NCBI GenBank assembly: GCA_945787585.1
Contig: CALZIG010000140.1
Span: 1-18,648, forward strand
Direction of reading: 5' to 3'
DNA: 18,648 bases
Origin: an uncultured Gammaproteobacteria bacterium
Lineage (GTDB): Bacteria > Pseudomonadota > Gammaproteobacteria > SZUA-140
The translations under genes were made by a program, and so were the position numbers. Below the pieces are notes generated by a model. It was given only the letters and a program-made list of their open reading frames with translations. It was not told the DNA's origin and ran no database searches. Positions 7,422 to 16,266 of this stretch are shown piece by piece; the stretch's first letter is position 1, and each line of letters begins with the position of its first letter.

Positions 7422-8786
7422 TCACTTTAATCCGTGTCTTTCTAATAAGGTGTACAGCGTCGGACGACTCACACCAAGCAACTCCGCCATCTGAGAGATA
7501 TTATTACCACACACCCCCATCGCTCTACGAAGTGCCTGTAGTTCTGCTGCATGTTTAATCTCACGTAAGTTAAGCTGGATATCAGCATCAGCCGTTATCG
7601 ATTCTAAATCAAGATCTTCGGCAGTAATGTGACTTTCATCTGCCATGATCACCGCCCGCTTAACACGATTTTCTACTTCTCTAACATTACCCGGCCATAG
7701 GTGAGCTTCTATCTCAACCAGCGCATCTCTGGAAAACCCTTTTATATTCTTATTGTTCTCTCGATTAAAACGCTCCAGAAAGGTTCTAGCGAGCAATAGC
7801 GCATCATCTGATCGCTCACAAAGCGGTGGGATTTTGATTGTCATTTCGCTAATCCGATAATATAAATCTTCTCTAAACCGTCCATCACTCACCTGGCCTT
7901 CCAGATTCTGGTGTGTTGCACAGACAACTCGCACATCGACAGGAATTTCATCTCGTCCCCCAATGCGCTCAATCACTCTTTCTTGTAAAAAACGTAATAA
8001 TTTTGCTTGCAGCGGCTGACCAAGATCACCTATCTCATCAAGAAAAAGCGTACCGCCGTGTGCACACTCAATCTTGCCCAGCGTCTGCTTAGCCGCCCCG
8101 GTAAAAGCACCTTTCTCATAACCAAAAAGCTCACTTTCTAAAAGATTCTCTGGAATCGCAGCACAATTTATTGCAACAAAACGCTTGCTGGCGCGATCAC
8201 TCATATCGTGTAATGCACGCGCAAGCAACTCCTTTCCTGTGCCGCTATCACCAAGTAGTAATGTAGTGATATCTGTCGGCGCAACCTTTTCGATCGTCTT
8301 ACAGATTTTCTGCATAACATCACTTGCGAAAACGATCCCGCCAAATGTAGTTTCAAAACCCTGCTTTAATAACATCTTATTTTGCAGTTCAAGCGCCCTA
8401 AGGTAAGCTGCGCGATCAACGACAAACTTCAATGTATCCGGTTTCACCGGTTTCTGATAAAAATCATACGCACCGAGACCAATGGCTCTCATTGCATTTT
8501 TATCATCATCATTACCTGTCACAACAATTACTTTTGCACTCGCATCATGCTCAATGATCTCAGTCAGCGCAGCAAGCCCTTCACTTGCATTTTCTGGGTC
8601 AGGCGGTAAACCCAAATCAAGCGTGATCACATCTGGACAATGTTCAGTTAACTGTTTGATGCCTTCCGCACGATCAGCGGCAACGATCACTTCATAGCCA
8701 TCAAAACACCAACGCATCTGACTCTGCAAACCAGGGTCGTCTTCAATCACTAACACCTTTTTCAAAGCCTGCTTCGATACTGCCAC
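7422..8786 (-). CDS. prsR: PEP-CTERM-box response regulator PrsR (sigma-54 activator)
   Basis: An NtrC-type activator with three domains. The receiver (about 10-125) has acidic residues in VIEDD, phospho-acceptor Asp57 (ITLDLGLPPD), Thr90 and Lys112. The AAA+ sigma-54 interaction domain has Walker A GDSGTGKE (179-186), GAFTGA (226-231) and Walker B LFLDEIGD (247-254). A C-terminal Fis-type helix-turn-helix (about 425-452) has ISQMAELLGVSRPTLYTLL. I place the start at the GTG at 8786: AAGGTGA lies five bases upstream. A GTG three codons earlier (8795) would overlap that ribosome site. The gene follows prsK by 3-12 bases depending on the start. PrsR is the likely activator of the sigma-54 promoter at 2834-2850. 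Confidence 0.95.
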   Translation of the reverse strand: MAVSKQALKKVLVIEDDPGLQSQMRWCFDGYEVIVAADRAEGIKQLTEHCPDVITLDLGLPPDPENASEGLAALTEIIEHDASAKVIVVTGNDDDKNAMRAIGLGAYDFYQKPVKPDTLKFVVDRAAYLRALELQNKMLLKQGFETTFGGIVFASDVMQKICKTIEKVAPTDITTLLLGDSGTGKELLARALHDMSDRASKRFVAINCAAIPENLLESELFGYEKGAFTGAAKQTLGKIECAHGGTLFLDEIGDLGQPLQAKLLRFLQERVIERIGGRDEIPVDVRVVCATHQNLEGQVSDGRFREDLYYRISEMTIKIPPLCERSDDALLLARTFLERFNRENNKNIKGFSRDALVEIEAHLWPGNVREVENRVKRAVIMADESHITAEDLDLESITADADIQLNLREIKHAAELQALRRAMGVCGNNISQMAELLGVSRPTLYTLLERHGLK

Positions 8787-8798
8787 AGTAGTCACCTT

Positions 8799-10883
8799 TT
8801 ATTTAGTTTGCTCATTATAACGAGGTATCTTGATAAAAAACCTCGTCCCACGCTGAAGTTGACTATCGACGGCTATGGTTCCACCCAGACCACTAATAAA
8901 CTCTCGGGCCTCATAAACACCTATTCCCATTCCAGCATTTCCCTTAGTTGTGTCAAACGGACGAAAGAGGCGTTCACGTATAAACACTTCATCCATACCA
9001 CTGCCACTATCTTCTATCGTAATATTAGCCCAATCGTTACTTGACGCTAATCGAATTTCTACACTACCGTTTTCGTCTGTGGCTTCTTGCGCATTTTGTA
9101 CCAGATGTTCAATCACAGACAGCATTCTGTCATATTCAGCTAAAATTAAAATCTCATCGTCGCATCCAACCACCCTCGGAACAGGCTGAGTGACTGACCT
9201 GTTCTCAACCGCACTTTTTAATAATGAACCCAACCTCACTACAGCTTTACCACTTGAAAAGGTACTTTCGCCCTTTAACTGCGATAGCATTCGATTCATT
9301 TTTCCTACCGAATTATTAACAGTCCCAAGTGCGTCATCAATAAATTCTGGCTTATTCTTGAACTTTTTTGCGTTCTCGACCACCAATGACAGCTGACCAA
9401 CCACATTTTTAAGGTCATGCACAACATAAGCGGACAAACGATTAAAGGCCTCAAACTGACGTGCGTCTAATAACGCCTGATTTGCTTCGAGTAATGCTAG
9501 GTAACTGGCAAGTTCGCGCCCCGCGATCCTTAACAGATCGATATCTTCCCAGTTGAAATGGTCTCCACCACGTGATTTAGCCAACACAACAAAACCGAAA
9601 ATCTCTGTTTTTTTCATTAGTGGAACAATAAGCCAGACATCCTGTAGTTCACTTAGCCATGCGGGTAACTTAAGACCGCGATATAAACTTGTGTCAATCT
9701 TATACTCATTCAAGTTCACTACCCATTGCCATTTTTCCATAAACATCACCAGTGAGCTATTTCTATCCTCTATTGCATGCTCAGGGAGCCCCATATCCCA
9801 GCCACTTACGGGCTTATACCCTTTATCATGTTCACTATATAACCATAGTCCCCCACCCGAACTTTCCACGATATCTGCAATCGCTTTAATTGCGCGCACA
9901 CGCAACTGTTCGTCTGTCCCCCCCATAGAAAGCGCTCGAATAAATGTTATCCACTGTTCACGGTAATCGTATTTATATGCAAAGAAATTCTTCGCCAAGT
10001 AGACCTTTAGGTATGCACGTATTTGCCCAGAAAACATTAATACAAGCAATAAAATCAGAGCGCCCATAACAAAAACGACCTGAATAACCCCGCCCCAGTC
10101 ACCCCCAAAAAACTGTATGTAATAGCCAGCTACCGCCATTATCAGCAAGTATATACCGGCACTTATTATCGACACTGTATGAAAAACAACTCGATGTGAT
10201 ACCGCCTCATTGATCGCCCAATTACGATTTCGCTGCATTGAGATTGCAATCAAAGGCATAGCAAGTGCGCTTACAACTCCTCGCGCATTCCAGAAATCAG
10301 GATTAATAGACCCAAAGAGCAATGCCTCTGAATAGAGAAACAGGTCGTATACAAACATACTGCCGACCCCCAAACATAGAAACTTATATACCCATCGTTC
10401 ATCTGCCCAAATATTTCGAGCCAGCTGTTCTACCAGGACCAGCCCCGCTACCGCTAAAATGACATGTCCAAATAAAGCGGAATACCCCCCCATAAAACTT
10501 AAAGGCATAGCACCTACGACCGCGAGATATAAATACCTAAAGAAAAGAGCAAGCGCACAAACACCACATATCAGGGCAAGTACAATTAGTTTCAGATTGA
10601 AACCCTTACCTCGCTCATCAGAGTTCCGTACCAACTGCACCAACCAGAAGAAGAGCGTTAGCCATGCCACATTTTTGGCAATCTCGAGCAAAGGGAAAAC
10701 TGAGGATATAGCTGCGAATGCAGCCTGATATGCGCCAGCCGCCGACCACAAAGTAGTGACGCCTAGTGTTATCGCAAGAATAATGCCGCCTGAGCGTTGA
10801 CGCCAGCCGAACAACGAAATAATTGTTAACAGCAGGAATAACGCCGCCGAAATAGAGTAACTTGCTGCGCCTACATTCAACAT
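8799..10883 (-). CDS. prsK: PEP-CTERM system membrane histidine kinase PrsK
   Basis: The 694-residue sensor kinase pairs with PrsR. The first 300 residues or so are hydrophobic with about eight membrane segments, and a GAF-like sensor region covers roughly 310-480. The H-box has His489 in VVHDLKNVVGQL; the HDLKN variant is typical of this family. The ATPase domain shows the N box EHLVQNAQEA (Asn597), the G1 box DSGSG (625-629), the F box LFRPFDTTKG and the G2 box GMGIG (651-655). All catalytic elements are intact. The ATG at 10883 has no clear Shine-Dalgarno sequence, but an in-frame TGA directly before it excludes a longer form. The input signal cannot be read from the sequence. Confidence 0.95.
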   Translation of the reverse strand: MLNVGAASYSISAALFLLLTIISLFGWRQRSGGIILAITLGVTTLWSAAGAYQAAFAAISSVFPLLEIAKNVAWLTLFFWLVQLVRNSDERGKGFNLKLIVLALICGVCALALFFRYLYLAVVGAMPLSFMGGYSALFGHVILAVAGLVLVEQLARNIWADERWVYKFLCLGVGSMFVYDLFLYSEALLFGSINPDFWNARGVVSALAMPLIAISMQRNRNWAINEAVSHRVVFHTVSIISAGIYLLIMAVAGYYIQFFGGDWGGVIQVVFVMGALILLLVLMFSGQIRAYLKVYLAKNFFAYKYDYREQWITFIRALSMGGTDEQLRVRAIKAIADIVESSGGGLWLYSEHDKGYKPVSGWDMGLPEHAIEDRNSSLVMFMEKWQWVVNLNEYKIDTSLYRGLKLPAWLSELQDVWLIVPLMKKTEIFGFVVLAKSRGGDHFNWEDIDLLRIAGRELASYLALLEANQALLDARQFEAFNRLSAYVVHDLKNVVGQLSLVVENAKKFKNKPEFIDDALGTVNNSVGKMNRMLSQLKGESTFSSGKAVVRLGSLLKSAVENRSVTQPVPRVVGCDDEILILAEYDRMLSVIEHLVQNAQEATDENGSVEIRLASSNDWANITIEDSGSGMDEVFIRERLFRPFDTTKGNAGMGIGVYEAREFISGLGGTIAVDSQLQRGTRFFIKIPRYNEQTK

Positions 10884-11018
10884 TCAATTATCATCGGCGA
10901 TGAGAAAACCCTAAAATGGCAAAATATTATAAATTATGAACATCAAAATATAGCGCACTTACACGCAGTCCGTGACATTCCAGACAGGACTCGCCTCATC
11001 AGTGAAACCAGTTAACGA
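10884..11018. other. Intergenic region between the glycosyltransferase gene and prsK
   Basis: This 135-base gap lies between two minus-strand genes. A TATAAT on the minus strand near 10930 could be a -10 box for prsK, but no good -35 box lies at the right distance. I see no intrinsic terminator and no sigma-54 element, so prsK may be read through from the glycosyltransferase gene or have its own weak promoter. Confidence 0.4.
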
Positions 11019-12410
11019 CTACCTGCCACCTTTACCCCACAAAACTGCACCTGCCGTTTGAAACAGAATGACAAGATCGAGAAAGACGCTGTAATTTTTC
11101 ACATAATAAAGATCAAACTGTAATTTTTCACGTGAATCTTTTTCAGAGTCGCCATAGGGATAACATATCTGCGCCCACCCCGTAATACCCGGTTTCAAAC
11201 GATGGCGTTCTGAGTAATATGGAATATTTTCAGATAACTTCTCAACAAACTCTGGTCGCTCTGGGCGCGGCCCGACAAAACTCATATCGCCCTTCAATAC
11301 ATTTACTATCTGCGGAAGCTCATCGATGCGAAGCTTTCTTATCAGGGTACCCACTCGCGTCACTCGACTATCATTCTTTGTTGCCCACTGAGCCTTACCA
11401 TCGCCTTCTGCATCTACTCGCATGCTGCGAAATTTTAACACCTGAAAAAGTTTCCAGTTTTCACCAACCCGTACCTGCTTATAGAGAACAGGCCCACGGT
11501 CTTCCAGATAAATAGCAATCACTGTAATAACAATAGCAGGGGACGAGATCAGCAATAAAAGCAGACTGGCCCCAACATCAAAAATTCGCTTCATATAGAC
11601 CCTTAAAATGCCATATTTGAAGCCATCAGAGAAAATAAGCCAACTCGGATTCAAGATGTCCAACATAATCTTACCCGTTTGCCGCTCAAAAAAACTGAGG
11701 AGATCCAGCACCTCCACGCCACTCATACGACAATCGACAATCTCGTGCATCGGGAAATTTTTCCGCCGGTCATCAATCGCCACAATGATTTCATCAACCT
11801 GATATTGCTGTGCAAGCTCCAACAAGGTCATATCATGCGGCACTATCTTCTCATCCACAACGCTACGTTCCCCAGGAAACCTAACGTAGCCTACGATCGT
11901 AAACCCACGCTGATCTGTTTTACGACGAAGTAAACTGTTGATTGCGGTCGCACGCTTACCTGTGCCCAGCACCAGTATCCGCTTATTCATTGCCTCCTTA
12001 TCAACCAGCTTATAAAACACCAGCCGAACGATAACCACGCCAACTAAAGCGACCAGAAATGAAATGGCAAACTCACCTCGCCCTAAAATTAACGTGGGAA
12101 AAATATAGAAAAAGATACTAATTAATACAAAGCCGAAGAGCAGACCACCCATCACTCTCATCAACATACCGCCAAAACCATCTCTGAGATTACGCTGATA
12201 AAGCCCCATGACGGTCATGGAGCTCAGCATCACAAAGGTATATTGTGCTGCCTTAAGAAAAAAGACCCCGCCACCAACACTAACGTGTTCTTCATCGATA
12301 AAACGTATCGTGGCACCAATATAGACTGATGCCAGCAGAATACAGGCCTCAAGCAACCCCAACATCAAAAATGAAACTGGAATATAATGCCGAAAAATTC
12401 TTACCATCAT
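11019..12410 (-). CDS. XrtA/PEP-CTERM-associated undecaprenyl-phosphate sugar transferase
   Basis: The 463-residue polyisoprenyl-phosphate hexose-1-phosphate transferase is expected to start EPS repeat-unit synthesis by loading the first sugar phosphate on undecaprenyl phosphate at the inner membrane. About four N-terminal membrane segments (10-130) precede a Rossmann-like region (ILVLGTGKRA, 145-154), then a membrane segment (280-300) and the catalytic bacterial sugar transferase domain (274-463). That domain shows KFRSMR (326-331), RIDELPQ with Asp363-Glu364, and PRPERPEF (381-388). The length and these motifs fit the PEP-CTERM-associated subfamily. The start is ATG 12410, with AAGG ten bases upstream; a second ATG follows at once. 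The sugar transferred cannot be told. Confidence 0.94.
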   Translation of the reverse strand: MMVRIFRHYIPVSFLMLGLLEACILLASVYIGATIRFIDEEHVSVGGGVFFLKAAQYTFVMLSSMTVMGLYQRNLRDGFGGMLMRVMGGLLFGFVLISIFFYIFPTLILGRGEFAISFLVALVGVVIVRLVFYKLVDKEAMNKRILVLGTGKRATAINSLLRRKTDQRGFTIVGYVRFPGERSVVDEKIVPHDMTLLELAQQYQVDEIIVAIDDRRKNFPMHEIVDCRMSGVEVLDLLSFFERQTGKIMLDILNPSWLIFSDGFKYGILRVYMKRIFDVGASLLLLLISSPAIVITVIAIYLEDRGPVLYKQVRVGENWKLFQVLKFRSMRVDAEGDGKAQWATKNDSRVTRVGTLIRKLRIDELPQIVNVLKGDMSFVGPRPERPEFVEKLSENIPYYSERHRLKPGITGWAQICYPYGDSEKDSREKLQFDLYYVKNYSVFLDLVILFQTAGAVLWGKGGR

Positions 12411-12503
12411 ATTTTTATTACCTTAATCGGATTAATCACATATCGGACATTTACGTAAAATGCTTTACGATTAAATCATCACGGTTATAATTAAACTGTA
12501 TGG

Positions 12504-12543
12504 TGGAACCTGCTGACACTTAGTAAAGTGTCAGCAGGTTCCA
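12504..12543. repeat. 18-bp perfect inverted repeat with 4-base loop
   Basis: TGGAACCTGCTGACACTT (12504-12521), loop AGTA, then its exact reverse complement (12526-12543). No T tract follows on either strand, only TTATATT on the plus side, so it is not a standard intrinsic terminator. I see no second copy in the window. It could be an RNA hairpin in the leader of the leftward gene, a transcription insulator, a protein-binding site or the footprint of a small mobile element. Confidence 0.9.
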
Positions 12544-12754
12544 TTATATTCAAGTTGTACTAGTGCACTTCCCACATCGGCTGCTTTTGGCAGCTAAAAT
12601 TGCCCACTAACGCCCCAGCCAGCACGATAGGCAAATGACTAAACATAGCGATACTTTTATTCAGCTGAAACTTAACGAGCAATTAAAATCAAAGACTTGA
12701 AGGTGGAATATCGTTTATTGTAATCTCACTGGGGTGTCAATCACAAATTTCGTA

Positions 12755-12782
12755 TTGACTTGTATAAAGAATCGTTAATAAT
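12755..12782 (+). promoter_or_regulatory. Sigma-70-like promoter for the dehydrogenase-galU pair
   Basis: TTGACT (12755-12760, five of six) and AATAAT (12777-12782, five of six) are separated by 16 bases. Transcription would start near 12789, leaving a leader of about 90 bases before the ATG at 12878. No better candidate lies closer to the gene. Confidence 0.5.
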
Positions 12783-12877
12783 CGCCGATCTTTGGATGGA
12801 TCAGCCCATCAGATCACCCAGGGCCAGTATTATGCCACCAACAACTATTTAGGTAACGACCAGGAGACTCTATAAAG

Positions 12878-14155
12878 ATGCCGACTCAGGATGAAGTAAA
12901 GATCGGAATGATTGGACTCGGCTATGTTGGCCTGCCACTTGCCGTTGAATTCGGTAAATTACTGCCCGTTATTGGCCTGGATATTAACTCAGCTCGCGTT
13001 AACGAGTTAAAATCCGGCCAAGATAGCTCACTTGAAGTTGAACCTGAGGTGCTGAAGACTGCCACCCACCTGAGCTATACCGATAATCCAGCAGACCTGA
13101 TCGATTGCAATGTCTACATTGTGACGGTACCTACCCCCATCGATGCACTGAAGCGCCCCGACTTAAGCCCGCTGGAAGGTGCCAGCCAGGTGGTCGGAAA
13201 GCTCCTCAAACAGGATGACATCGTCATCTTTGAGTCAACGGTTTATCCCGGCGCCACCGAAGAGGTGTGTGTACCGATTATGGAGCAGGCCTCTGGCCTT
13301 AAATATAACCAAGGATTCTATGTCGGCTACAGTCCGGAACGTATCAATCCCGGCGATAAAGAACATCGCGTTACCAATATTCTCAAAGTGACATCAGGCT
13401 CCACACCCGAAATTGCTGATTTTGTCGATGACTTATACAAAAAAGTGATCATCGCAGGCACTTATAAAGCCAGCTCAATCAAAGTCGCTGAGGCCTCCAA
13501 GGTGATTGAAAACACACAGCGCGATGTCAATATCGGACTGATCAATGAACTCGCGCAGATTTTCAGCCTGCTGGGTATCGATACACAGGAAGTGCTGGAA
13601 GCGGCCGGAACAAAGTGGAATTTCCTCCCATTCCGCCCAGGGCTGGTCGGTGGCCACTGTATCGGTGTCGATCCTTATTACCTAGTCCACAAAGCGCAAC
13701 AAGTCGGCTATACCCCCACCATTATCCCGGCCACGCGTGCACTGAATGACCATATGGGCCAGTACGTTGCGCAACGGGTGATTCGCTTGATGGCTGAGCA
13801 TCGTTGCTCCATCGTTGATGCTAACGTACTTATTCTCGGCTTTGCCTTCAAAGAAAACTGCCCCGACCTCCGCAACACGCGTGTCGTCGACATCATGGCG
13901 GAACTTGAGGTATACAATGCCAACATTACTGTCTACGATCCCTGGGTCAGCCATGACGAAGCCACCCATGAATACGGCATTACACTCGCCAAGGATTTAA
14001 CACCCAACACGTATGATGCTATTATCGTTGCGGTTGCTCACAACCAGTTTAAAGAGATGGGTATCGATAAAATTCGTGCGCTGGGGAAACCGGGCGCGGT
14101 TGTATTTGATACCAAATATACCTTTTCAGCTCATGAAACAGATGGGCGTCTTTAA
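12878..14155 (+). CDS. tviB: TviB-type UDP-N-acetylhexosamine 6-dehydrogenase
   Basis: The 425-residue NAD-dependent nucleotide-sugar dehydrogenase makes a UDP-hexosaminuronic acid in the cytoplasm by two-step oxidation of C6. The N-terminal Rossmann motif is GLGYVG (13-18). Other conserved blocks are VPTPI (84-88), [17 protein letters not shown] (151-160), Lys203 in [16 protein letters not shown], and the catalytic Cys261 in [11 protein letters not shown]. Length and wording match Salmonella TviB/VipA, which acts on UDP-GlcNAc, more than the shorter UDP-glucose dehydrogenases; WbpO-like use of UDP-GalNAc remains possible. AGGAG lies 11 bases before the ATG. The gene precedes galU by 39 bases, probably in one transcript, and likely feeds an acidic sugar into the EPS made by the adjacent locus. 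Confidence 0.93.
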   Translation: MPTQDEVKIGMIGLGYVGLPLAVEFGKLLPVIGLDINSARVNELKSGQDSSLEVEPEVLKTATHLSYTDNPADLIDCNVYIVTVPTPIDALKRPDLSPLEGASQVVGKLLKQDDIVIFESTVYPGATEEVCVPIMEQASGLKYNQGFYVGYSPERINPGDKEHRVTNILKVTSGSTPEIADFVDDLYKKVIIAGTYKASSIKVAEASKVIENTQRDVNIGLINELAQIFSLLGIDTQEVLEAAGTKWNFLPFRPGLVGGHCIGVDPYYLVHKAQQVGYTPTIIPATRALNDHMGQYVAQRVIRLMAEHRCSIVDANVLILGFAFKENCPDLRNTRVVDIMAELEVYNANITVYDPWVSHDEATHEYGITLAKDLTPNTYDAIIVAVAHNQFKEMGIDKIRALGKPGAVVFDTKYTFSAHETDGRL

Positions 14156-14194
14156 TAAACTCACCCCATAAAAATAGTTGAAATATATTCAAAT

Positions 14195-15082
14195 ATGATT
14201 ACAAAAGCAGTCATCCCCGTTGCAGGCCTTGGTACTCGTATGCTTCCCGCTACCAAAGCGATCCCAAAAGAGATGCTACCGCTTGTTGATAAACCGCTCA
14301 TCCAGTACATCGTCAATGAGTGTATCGATGCTGGTATTAAAGAGATTGTTTTAGTCACACACTCTTCAAAAAATGCTATCGAAAACCACTTTGATAAATC
14401 TTTTGAACTGGAAACAACGCTCGGAAAAAATGTTAAACGGAAGTTACTACGGGAAATCCAGACGATCTGTCCCAAAGATATCACCATCATGCACGTCCGT
14501 CAGGGTGAAGCAAAAGGACTGGGGCATGCTGTCTCTATCGCTCGTCCATTAATCGGTGACAACCCGTTTGTAGTGATACTCCCGGATGTACTCATTGATG
14601 ATGCCTCCTGCAACCTTGCCAGCGATAACCTGGCGGCAATGATAAAACGCTTCGACGATACTCAGGCCAGTCAAATCATGGTCGAACCAGTGGACAGAGA
14701 ACAGGTATCAAACTACGGCGTGGTTGATTGTAACGGGGTCACACTACAGCCTGGCGAGTCAGCTAAAATGGTCAAAGTCGTTGAGAAGCCGTCAATCGAT
14801 GAAGCACCGTCAAACCTCGCCGTCGTGGGTCGCTATGTCCTCTCAGCAAGCATATGGAACTTACTTGATAATACTGTTCCGGGTGCAGGCAACGAAATCC
14901 AGCTAACCGACGCAATTGCAGACCTAATTGAATTAGAAACCGTCGAGGCATTCCACATGACAGGAAAATCGCATGACTGCGGCTCTAAACTGGGCTACAT
15001 GAAGGCGTTTGTGGAGTATGGGATGAGGCATCCTGAAAATGGGGAAGCTTTCAGACAATATTTAAACACGCTCCGCAGCTAA
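14195..15082 (+). CDS. galU: UTP-glucose-1-phosphate uridylyltransferase GalU
   Basis: The 295-residue cytoplasmic enzyme makes UDP-glucose and pyrophosphate from UTP and glucose-1-phosphate. It is full length (the E. coli enzyme is 302). The nucleotide-binding signature [19 protein letters not shown] occurs at about 10-28. Further blocks are [37 protein letters not shown] and DCGSKLGY. The ATG at 14195 has no visible Shine-Dalgarno sequence and is preceded by the small dyad TTGAA-ATATA-TTCAA (14178-14192), so initiation may be weak or coupled to the upstream dehydrogenase gene. UDP-glucose is a general precursor; here it probably supports EPS synthesis, but it is not the expected substrate of the neighbouring TviB-type enzyme. 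Confidence 0.96.
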   Translation: MITKAVIPVAGLGTRMLPATKAIPKEMLPLVDKPLIQYIVNECIDAGIKEIVLVTHSSKNAIENHFDKSFELETTLGKNVKRKLLREIQTICPKDITIMHVRQGEAKGLGHAVSIARPLIGDNPFVVILPDVLIDDASCNLASDNLAAMIKRFDDTQASQIMVEPVDREQVSNYGVVDCNGVTLQPGESAKMVKVVEKPSIDEAPSNLAVVGRYVLSASIWNLLDNTVPGAGNEIQLTDAIADLIELETVEAFHMTGKSHDCGSKLGYMKAFVEYGMRHPENGEAFRQYLNTLRS

Positions 15083-15096
15083 AATAGACTCATAAA

Positions 15097-15133
15097 AAAA
15101 GGCCATGTGCGATTCAATCGCACATGGCCTTTT
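15097..15133. terminator. Bidirectional terminator between galU and the aldolase gene
   Basis: GGCCATGTGCGA and TCGCACATGGCC pair perfectly around a TTCAA loop. A run of seven A residues on the left and TTTT on the right give T tracts after the stem on both strands. It sits 14 bases after the galU stop and 18 bases after the converging aldolase stop, so it serves both. Confidence 0.93.
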
Positions 15134-15151
15134 GATTACCTCAAATCGATC

Positions 15152-16189
15152 TTACTTATAATAACCGATCATCTGCTCAAGTGATTTTGCTTTAATCTTT
15201 GATGCCTGACCTGCACAACCAAAAGATTCGTAACGCGCTTTACAAATTTCAGACATTGCCTTGGTAGATTCCTTGAGGAATTTACGTGGGTCAAAGTTTG
15301 AAGCATTCTCAGCAAGGAACCTACGTACTGCACCGGTAGAAGCCATCCGCAAGTCAGTATCAATATTAACCTTACGTACGCCTGACTTGATCCCTTCAAC
15401 GATCTCTTCAACAGGTACGCCATAGGTCTGGCCCATGTCACCACCGTAGTTATTAATAATCTCCAACCAATCCTGTGGTACAGATGAAGAACCGTGCATC
15501 ACGAGATGAGTATTAGGAATCACTGCGTGAATCTCTCTGATACGGTCAATTCGCAGCACCGCACCTGTTGGTGGTTTGGTGAACTTATAGGCGCCATGTG
15601 AAGTACCAATCGCAATGGCTAACGCATCAACATTGGTTTTTTCGACGAAGTCTTTTGCTTCATCGGCCTTGGTGAGTAGCTGATCCATATCCAGCGCACC
15701 TTCCGCGCCATGACCATCTTCTTCTCCCATCATGCCAGTTTCCAGCGAGCCAAGACAACCCAGCTCACCTTCAACAGAGACACCACCGGCATGTGCCATA
15801 TCAACCACCTTCCGCGTGACATCAACATTGTACTCATAAGATGAAGGGGTTTTCATGTCAGCCATCAAAGAACCATCCATCATCACCGATGAAAAACCAG
15901 ACTGAATTGAGCGCAAACATACCGCAGGCTCAGAACCGTGATCCTGATGCATCACAACCGGAATGTGTGGATACTGCTCAACTGCCGCAGAGATCAGATG
16001 ACGTAGAAAAGGTTCGCCCGCATAAGAGCGCGCGCCGGCAGAACCCTGCATGATCACAGGTGAATCAACCGCATCGGCGGCCTGCATGATCGCGTGAACC
16101 TGTTCCATGTTGTTGACATTAAATGCGGGCATCCCGTAGCTGTTTTCAGCAGCATGATCCAGTAACTGGCGTAATGAAATCAGGGCCAT
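15152..16189 (-). CDS. fba: Class II fructose-bisphosphate aldolase (Calvin-cycle subtype)
   Basis: The 345-residue zinc aldolase interconverts fructose-1,6-bisphosphate with dihydroxyacetone phosphate and glyceraldehyde-3-phosphate in the cytoplasm. Metal and catalytic residues are present: Asp83-His84 in HQDHGS, Glu142 in [10 protein letters not shown], His198 in GTSHGAYK and His232 in MHGSSS. The insertion EEDGHGAEG and the overall wording fit the CbbA subgroup found with Calvin-cycle and C1 genes more than the E. coli FbaA subgroup. AGGAG lies nine bases before the ATG at 16189. The gene lies 77 bases behind pyk in the same direction. A TATAAT (16216-16221, minus strand) in that gap has no good -35, so separate transcription is uncertain. 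Confidence 0.96.
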   Translation of the reverse strand: MALISLRQLLDHAAENSYGMPAFNVNNMEQVHAIMQAADAVDSPVIMQGSAGARSYAGEPFLRHLISAAVEQYPHIPVVMHQDHGSEPAVCLRSIQSGFSSVMMDGSLMADMKTPSSYEYNVDVTRKVVDMAHAGGVSVEGELGCLGSLETGMMGEEDGHGAEGALDMDQLLTKADEAKDFVEKTNVDALAIAIGTSHGAYKFTKPPTGAVLRIDRIREIHAVIPNTHLVMHGSSSVPQDWLEIINNYGGDMGQTYGVPVEEIVEGIKSGVRKVNIDTDLRMASTGAVRRFLAENASNFDPRKFLKESTKAMSEICKARYESFGCAGQASKIKAKSLEQMIGYYK

Positions 16190-16266
16190 TGTCTGTTTCT
16201 CCTATCGTTTAAGTAATTATATTTAAAAATTTTGAACCACGTTATATATCGAGCGCTTCTTACTAA

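Larger units (their letters stand above)
12411..12877. other. Divergent intergenic region between the glycosyltransferase and dehydrogenase genes
   Basis: The 467 bases hold no credible ORF. Visible elements are a dyad CGTAAA-ATGC-TTTACG (12454-12469), an 18-bp perfect inverted repeat (12504-12543), a minor GCTGC/GCAGC hairpin (about 12581-12595) and a sigma-70-like promoter for the rightward genes (12755-12782). Leftward, a TATAAT at 12543-12548 without a proper -35, and a perfect TTGACA at 12735-12740 with a poor -10, are weak candidates for the glycosyltransferase promoter. Confidence 0.6.

Noticed and set aside
9553..9966. 137-codon ORF antisense to prsK
   Set aside because: prsK is complete with all kinase motifs; the antisense frame has serine/proline-rich composition typical of a shadow and no ribosome site of note.
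12588..12603. TGGCAG...TTGC resembling a sigma-54 promoter before the dehydrogenase gene
   Set aside because: The spacing is GG-N11-GC, one base too long; sigma-54 promoters hardly tolerate this, and it lies almost 300 bases from the gene.
12819..12836. Minus-strand GG-N10-GC pattern facing the glycosyltransferase gene
   Set aside because: Only the invariant GG and GC fit. The -12 half is poor, and it lies over 400 bases from the gene, beyond the large inverted repeat.
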